Origin: Rosa chinensis
Taxonomy: Eukaryota; Streptophyta; Magnoliopsida; Rosales; Rosaceae
NCBI RefSeq assembly: GCF_002994745.2
Contig: NC_037093.1
Location: forward strand, 32,217,884 to 32,281,883
Direction: 5' to 3'
Length of the DNA stretch: 64,000 nucleotides
Part shown: in pieces, positions 58,818 to 64,000 of the stretch
How positions within the stretch are numbered: the stretch's first letter is position 1
How the letters are laid out: every line of letters starts with the position of its first letter
The notes under the pieces: model-generated
Database searches by the model: none
What the model saw: only the letters and a program-made list of their open reading frames with translations
Told to the model about the DNA's origin: nothing
Translations under genes and position numbers: made by a program

Positions 58818-59425
58818 CTGTCCGTCAAAACCTCAGGCAACCTCTTCCCTCTCTCTTCCATTTCTGTGCATCAAAACCCAAGGCAAGCTCTTCCATTTCT
58901 CTGCGTCAAGACCCAAGGCAAGGCCACCACAGATCTGAGACCTCCAAGATCTCCATCTACAATTTCCAATCTTTAACAGTAAGCTACTACTCTCTCTCTG
59001 TTTCGTTGCCCAGAAAACGTGGTCAAGAAATTGGGGATTATAGTAAAGATTGAAGCTTTTGCTTTTCTTGAACCAAAGAGGGAATCCCATGTTTTCTCTG
59101 CACCCAAATAGATGATTTTGATTTTGAATTGTGATTTGTGTGCTTAGAATATGGATTTTTCAGTTCTGGGTTGTTGGCAAACAAAGAGAGTGAGAGAAGA
59201 CAATCGTTGCTTTGACAAATGAGGATAAAAAAAAAAAAAAAAATTCAAGCGCCCAGCGCCAAGCCTGCTCTGCCCAGCCTCCGCTCAGGCCGCCTAACCT
59301 CCGCCTAGCTCGCCTAGGCGGGCGCCTAAGAGGCCAGCGCCTAATACCTTCGCCCAGGCCAAAATCGGAACGGTACGCCGGCGACTAGCGCCTAGGCACC
59401 GCCCAGGCCGATTTTTAGAACCATG
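58473..59425. mobile_element. hAT-type MITE in the LINE-B reverse transcriptase
   Basis: A 953-bp element with ends CAAGGTTCTAAAAA and the complement of CATGGTTCTAAAAA. A perfect 8-bp TSD, GTCATACC, flanks it (58465-58472 and 59426-59433). Both subterminal regions are crowded with GGCGCCTAGGCG-type words. A CT-repeat lies at 58781-58810. No transposase remains. It splits the RT between PDG and MTPFF. Confidence 0.93.
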
Positions 59426-59818
59426 GTCATACCATCAGGGACTAGACTCTTAGAAGGATGCATCTGAAAAAGAGCTTTTTTGATTTCATCATCAGAGTAT
59501 GGTTGCATGAGCGTTTTGTTCAAGGTTGTTGTTACCTTTTGAGGTGTAGCTACTATAACATCTTGAATTGCGTCGGTGTTGTAGCCTTCAGAGTGGAAGA
59601 TGTCTTGAAAGTACGCAAGAAGTCATATTTTGATGTTTGTAGGTTCATTACTCCACTATCCTAGCTCATTCACATGCCCTTTTATTGTATTCTTGCTTTT
59701 CCTGTTACTAGCTCTTTTGTGAAAATAAGCAGAATTTCTATCTCCATCCTTGAGCCAAATAGCTCGAGACCTCTGCCTTCAATATTTTTCCTGTTGAGAT
59801 AAGAGTTGATTAAGCTTG

Positions 59819-60070
59819 TCATGTAATTTTTTTTTTTTGTTCTTTATACTGCTCTAGAGAGTAGGGAGCTCTCATAATGTCGGCGAGCTTCTCTTGGATC
59901 ACATGCATTTCTACTATCTGTTTATCAAACTCCTTAATGTGCCGTTGCATGAGCTTAGAGCCCGTGGCTTTGATTTTTTCTTCAAGCTGTTTCAAAGCAT
60001 TACCAGTTAAAGGTTGTGCCCACCGTTTTTGAATGATGCCTCTACATTCAGGGTTTCCATGCCACATCAC
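59819..60070 (-). pseudogene. LINE-B linker between endonuclease and RT
   Basis: One open frame, MMWHGNPECRGIIQKRWAQP onward, matches the charged linker of plant L1 ORF2 (WxxxP.C...I...W). It probably forms helices; 59490-59818 is the decayed continuation toward the RT. Confidence 0.6.
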
Positions 60071-60190
60071 CTCAAACCAAAACTATTTTATAGTTTTACT
60101 GTATCAAAGTTTTTCTGCGTTTACTTCAATAAGCAAGGGACAATGATCTGATTTAGAAGGATCTAGGGTGATCACCCTACTATATGGGAC

Positions 60191-60790
60191 CTAGCTACGC
60201 CATTGAGCAGTCTGAAAAGCACAATGCAAACGCTCTTTGGTGAATTTGTTCCTCCACTTGTATATGCTACCCACATACCCTAAATCCAGAAAACCACAAC
60301 TTGACATTGTGCTTCTGAACACTGTCATTGGCGCCTGAGCTCTTGGAGGGCCACCTAATTTGTCTACCTGCGGCATCAACTCATTGAAATCACCTGCAAT
60401 GAGCCATGGCAAACCACATGCTTCCCCTGCTAGAGTTCTGATTAAAGACCAAGTACGATTATGGTCTGTTCTGCTTGCAACACCTTTTATGCCAGTAAAG
60501 CGCCACTTCTTTGCCTCATCAGGTTTACCAATGATAGCATCAATATGGTTCGTTGATTGTGATCTCAAGTCCACGTGAGTCTCTTCATTCCAAATCATTG
60601 CCATACCTTGTGATTCAAATTGGTATGGAAAACATATGTTATCCATGAACCCTAGCCTAGCAATAAGATGATCAATGAGGTATTTCTTGGCTATGGTTTC
60701 TGAAAGGAAGATGAGAGATGGTTTCCGTGCTTGCACCAGATCGATAAGGGCACGTTGAGTTTCATTGTTGACAATTCCCCTGCGGTTCTA
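60191..60790 (-). pseudogene. LINE-B endonuclease (EEP) domain
   Basis: The frame 60736-60191 reads ARKPSLIFLSETIAKKYLID, SQGMAMIWNEE, HIDAIIG, WRFTGIKGVA, LPWLIAGDFNEL and GFLDLGYVGSIYKWRN: the apurinic-type endonuclease that nicks the target. The AGDFNE metal-site motif is intact. Upstream, NRRGIVNNETQRALIDLV matches the family start NCRGIGNPxTVRAL with Cys changed to Arg. Confidence 0.88.
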
Positions 60791-60922
60791 GACAATGATC
60801 TTGCCCTGCAACATAGATGGAGGCTTGGATGCTCCGTTATTGAAGCTTAGATGGTGACACAAGAAGGCGACGCTTGACTTCTAGTTTAGCAGTGATATAA
60901 CTTCAGGGGCCTCCCATATTTG

Positions 60923-60978
60923 CTACTTGTTTCTTATTATTGTGCAATTTCTACTTGTTTCTTATTATTGTGCAATTT
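60923..60978. repeat. tandem duplication of a 28-base unit
   Basis: CTACTTGTTTCTTATTATTG plus eight further bases occurs twice in a row (60923-60950 and 60951-60978). The first copy overlaps the LINE-B TSD. Confidence 0.9.
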
Positions 60979-60991
60979 CTCTCATATCTTC

Positions 60992-61898
60992 CACTACTAG
61001 AATTTTGGCCTCAGACATCGGTTCCTGGCCGATGTTAAAAAAAATAATTTACCGATGTCTTAGTGGGTGATGTTAAAGATCACGAAAAAAAAAGACTTCG
61101 GTTTTTAACCAATGTCCCATAACAAAATAGACATCGAATAAGCAACGTGAATCGATGTAAAAACATTATTATGATGACATATTAGTGTGTTTAGATATTG
61201 TTAAACATTCATATTTTAGCATTTAATGCTTAACGAAGTATAGGTCCAACAGCAAAAGTATTCATTTTATACTCATACTAGAAACGATGTTTTATATTGT
61301 GTCACACGTCGGTATCGTTGAACTTTTGCCTGTTGTTTATGAGCTTCACGCATACTTTCCATATTTCTCACTATTTAATATTCAATCTACATTTTTTAAT
61401 ATGGCATGAACGATGTCCATTATTATGCTAAACATCGTTTCCTTTTATGAAGTGATGTCCATTTCTCTATATTACATCAATTTTTTAGGTTTACAGCGAT
61501 GTCCATATTGATATTAGACATCATTCCCCATATTATACATCAATGTCCATATTGATACTAGACATTGTTCCCAATATTATACATCGATGTTCATTAGTTT
61601 TTTTTACATCGTTTCTAACCTAATAACTCGAAATCCACTGAATAATGAGACATCGATTTTTGTTTTGAAACTGATGTATCATCTCTATATTGACATCATT
61701 TCTTACTCAATACGTCGATATCCACTGAAAAACGAGACATCGATTTTTGTTTCGAAACGGATGTACTATCTCTTTATTGACATCATTTTTATAGTTTAAC
61801 ACTGATTTGAAACAAGTGTAGATACGTGATGTCCTTTATATGAGATGATGTCCACAAAATTTGTAATTGCTGCTAAAATCGATCTAATCCACATTTGA
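60992..61898 (+). mobile_element. CACTA element, left end only
   Basis: Starts CACTACTAGAATTTTGG. The next 850 bases carry many GACATCG and CGATGTC words in both orientations, the subterminal repeats of a CACTA element. No right terminus is present before the Athila-like LTR begins at 61899, so the other end lies beyond the window or was lost. Confidence 0.8.
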
Positions 61899-63728
61899 TG
61901 ATATGAGTTTTTTAATGCAACATTTTAATATTTAACTCCCATATTTTACTTAGTTATTTCCTTTACTTAATCATTTTTAATTTAGTTTCTATTTTCTAGG
62001 TACATCAGAGAAAAGTGGCAAAAAAAAAGAAAATGCAGTAATGAGTTGAAATGAAGAAATGGAGTATTCCTGGTCTAACTAGGAATCCTAGTCAAAGTAG
62101 GAATCCTGATGAGGCTAGGAAACCTTAGAGCACTAGGAGACCATGTGGCTTCAAGATAGTTCAAGAAAGCTTAAGAATGTTCTAGAAAACTTGGGATATT
62201 GCGGCAAATAAAGAGACCTAAGTATACTAGCGTTTCTTGGATGCCAAAGGAAGGAATTCTAAGTGAAATAAGTATTTTTGCCGTGAGATATTCAAGGGAT
62301 TCTGGAAAGTGACGTTTTTGAAGTTATCATGGAGAGTTTTAAGGGATTTACAATATTCAGGAAGGTTGAAAACAGGTCCAGATACATTCCTTGAGCTCTA
62401 CACTCCATCCTTGGCAGAAATTAAGGAGATAAATCAGAAAATAATCATATAATTAATGAAAAAATAATCTCCATAGAATCAAGGTGCTAATTTGAAGGCT
62501 TCTTATTGGTTGGATGACACAAGAAGGATGATGTGGAATTATCTGATTGGCTAATACTGTGTGGATCAATTAGATAAATCCTAGAAAATAAAAAGAAAAA
62601 CCTTGAAGACTTGGAGACTAAGTTGTCATCCTCTATAAATAGGAGCATCATTGGGACGTTACACCACACCACTTCACACACCAATTCTTTCATTCTTTTC
62701 AACATCAGAAAAATTCACTCCATTCTCTAGTCTTCAGAAGCTCTGCATCTCAACCAAGGATGAGAAGAAGTCATGCAATACATCAAAATCCTAGCCGCTA
62801 TCCACCCTTGTGTCGTCCCTAGAAGATTGCTTGCTTTCAAGGATCTCCAAGTTCTTCGTCTCAAGGCTTGTCATCTATCTTTCATGGTGTATTTCATACT
62901 TTCTTTTGTTTTTCTTTTTTTGATTCTTAGAGTATTGAATTCTAGTTAACATGACGTTAAAGGCAAAGTTTAAAGCCCGTTTATATGTTTTGAAATAAAG
63001 TTGTGATTTTTATATGTTGACTTCTATGTCGCTTATGTGAGATTGCTTGATTGATTTTGGATTACAAAAAACTTTTGCATGTGTGTGTTCTTTGGTGGCC
63101 AACTTAGGATATATGCATGTAATTAGAGCTAAATTTAGGTAAACAATTCACCTAATAGTTTTGTGACCCTAAATCATAAGTAGTAAAGGCTTTGAAAATA
63201 AGTCGAAATCAATTAAGGAGGATTGCAAATAGATGAACTTTTTCATACTAGGTTGTGCACTTTGGTTAACATCCTTTCTTTATTCTTCATGCATTGAATG
63301 TGTTCTTGATTAGCTAGCTTTCTAGACTATGATTGCATGTTCAATAGAATTGATTTAGGTGCTTTCACTTAGATCAATTATTCAAGGAAAGTAAAATATG
63401 GGAAATCGTTAGCTTATTAATGTTTCACATGGTCAACTTCTTTCCCATAACATAGAAAATCAACTATAGGAATTGTAATTGGATTTCATTCATATGATTG
63501 TGATTTTGATCTTTGTTCCTTGCGTTTCACCCCTTGAATATGTATTTTACATTTTTATTTTTGTTTCTTTTAATTTTTTATTTAAAAATCCTAAAACCCC
63601 CTTTTTACATTAACTTGTATATATTTCTATTCTTTGTTTTATTTTTGTAAATAATACTTTTTGCAATTATAGGTGTACCCTCAATCCTCAGCTTGAACGA
63701 TCCCTACTTATTCTATACTTACAACTAC
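61899..63728 (+). mobile_element. Athila-like LTR, interrupted by another LTR
   Basis: Starts TGATATGAGTTTTTTAATGC and has the superfamily's late block GGTGTACCCTCAATCC followed by GAACGATCCCTAC. A TATAAAT box lies at 62634-62640. About 50 bases of the expected end are missing because a different LTR starts at 63729. No gene is present. Confidence 0.8.
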
Positions 63729-64000
63729 TGTCACGCCCCTGATTTTACACACATGAAAATCGATATATATATATAACCCCATAATTATATATGCGTGAAC
63801 GTCCAGTCATCAATACGAAATACTTGAAATCTTTTTCGCTTAAACTTACACACATATTGATGTCCTAAACCCTCAAAGTAAATATACACTCGCATCCAAA
63901 GAGTTATATATTACACAAGCTTACGAATTAAATTGTCAACAACAAAATAAAACGTAAAGGCTGCTCAGAGTAACTATACAACGGAAGTCCTTATCAAAAG
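63729..64000 (+). mobile_element. start of another LTR, cut by the window end
   Basis: Starts TGTCACGCCCCTGATTTTAC, a typical gypsy LTR start and similar in style to the LARD family LTR end. It breaks the Athila-like LTR after ACTTACAACTAC. The rest is outside the window. Confidence 0.65.

Larger units (their letters stand above)
53805..60910 (-). mobile_element. LINE-B: L1-type non-LTR retrotransposon, 5'-truncated, with two insertions
   Basis: An 18-bp TSD, CTCCCATATTTGCTACTT, flanks it (53787-53804 and 60911-60928). The A-tail is the T-run just after 53804. On the minus strand the order is endonuclease, linker, reverse transcriptase, zinc-binding region, RNase H, A-tail. ORF1 is absent because the copy begins near the start of the endonuclease. 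Removing the solo LTR (54384-56296) and the hAT MITE (58473-59425) leaves about 4.2 kb. Stops and shifts show that it is dead. Confidence 0.92.

Overview
The window is nuclear DNA of a flowering plant, almost certainly a dicot. It shows GT-AG introns, an organelle-type 5'-3' exonuclease gene, AT-rich spacers, and a dense stack of plant-type retrotransposons and DNA transposons. No base-level signal fixes the species.

Genes (1-12.6 kb). Only two intact host genes are supported. At 2045-4222 (+) a five-exon gene encodes a 363-residue PolI-type 5'-3' exonuclease. At 12631-6895 (-) a six-exon gene encodes a 269-residue SAM-dependent methyltransferase of the YtqB/MnmM (rRNA_methylase) family. I joined both from splice sites, and every junction keeps frame. 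They converge, with about 2.7 kb between the stop codons. The window opens with a possible 3' end of another gene (1-111).

Repeat-rich part (12.6-64 kb). Nearly everything else is mobile DNA, and many boundaries are fixed by target-site duplications (TSDs). LINE-A (+) is split into four pieces at 21.9-50.3 kb by three LTR-type insertions. The first is LTR-C (22439-25011). The second is solo LTR-D (25203-30350, TSD TTAAT), which carries a MULE-type MITE and a MULE with a nested hAT MITE. The third is a full Athila-like element with only a gag gene (31470-50099, TSD TCGGC). The 3' LTR of this gag-only (TR-GAG type) element was hit by a coding-free gypsy derivative (LARD, 40664-49521). LINE-B (-, 53805-60910, 18-bp TSD) is split by a solo LTR (54384-56296, TSD GGTAT) and a hAT MITE (58473-59425). 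Two solo LTRs lie at 13632-16246 and 17444-21199; the second (TSD ACTAG) contains a CACTA element (18432-20266, TSD TCA) that carries two exons of an aconitase gene. The right edge is a stack of CACTA end, Athila-like LTR, and another LTR cut by the window end.

Most unusual signal. The LTRs of the LARD family contain an array of about ten short units. Each has a conserved core near GGGACTGCC flanked by arms that differ between units but stay complementary to each other. This looks like a run of covarying stem-loops. It is present in both LARD LTRs and, with different arm sequences, in the older solo LTR at 13.6-16.2 kb. Second, the inner LARD must be younger than the TR-GAG it interrupts, yet its LTRs differ more (about nine substitutions, all transitions) than those of its host (about two).
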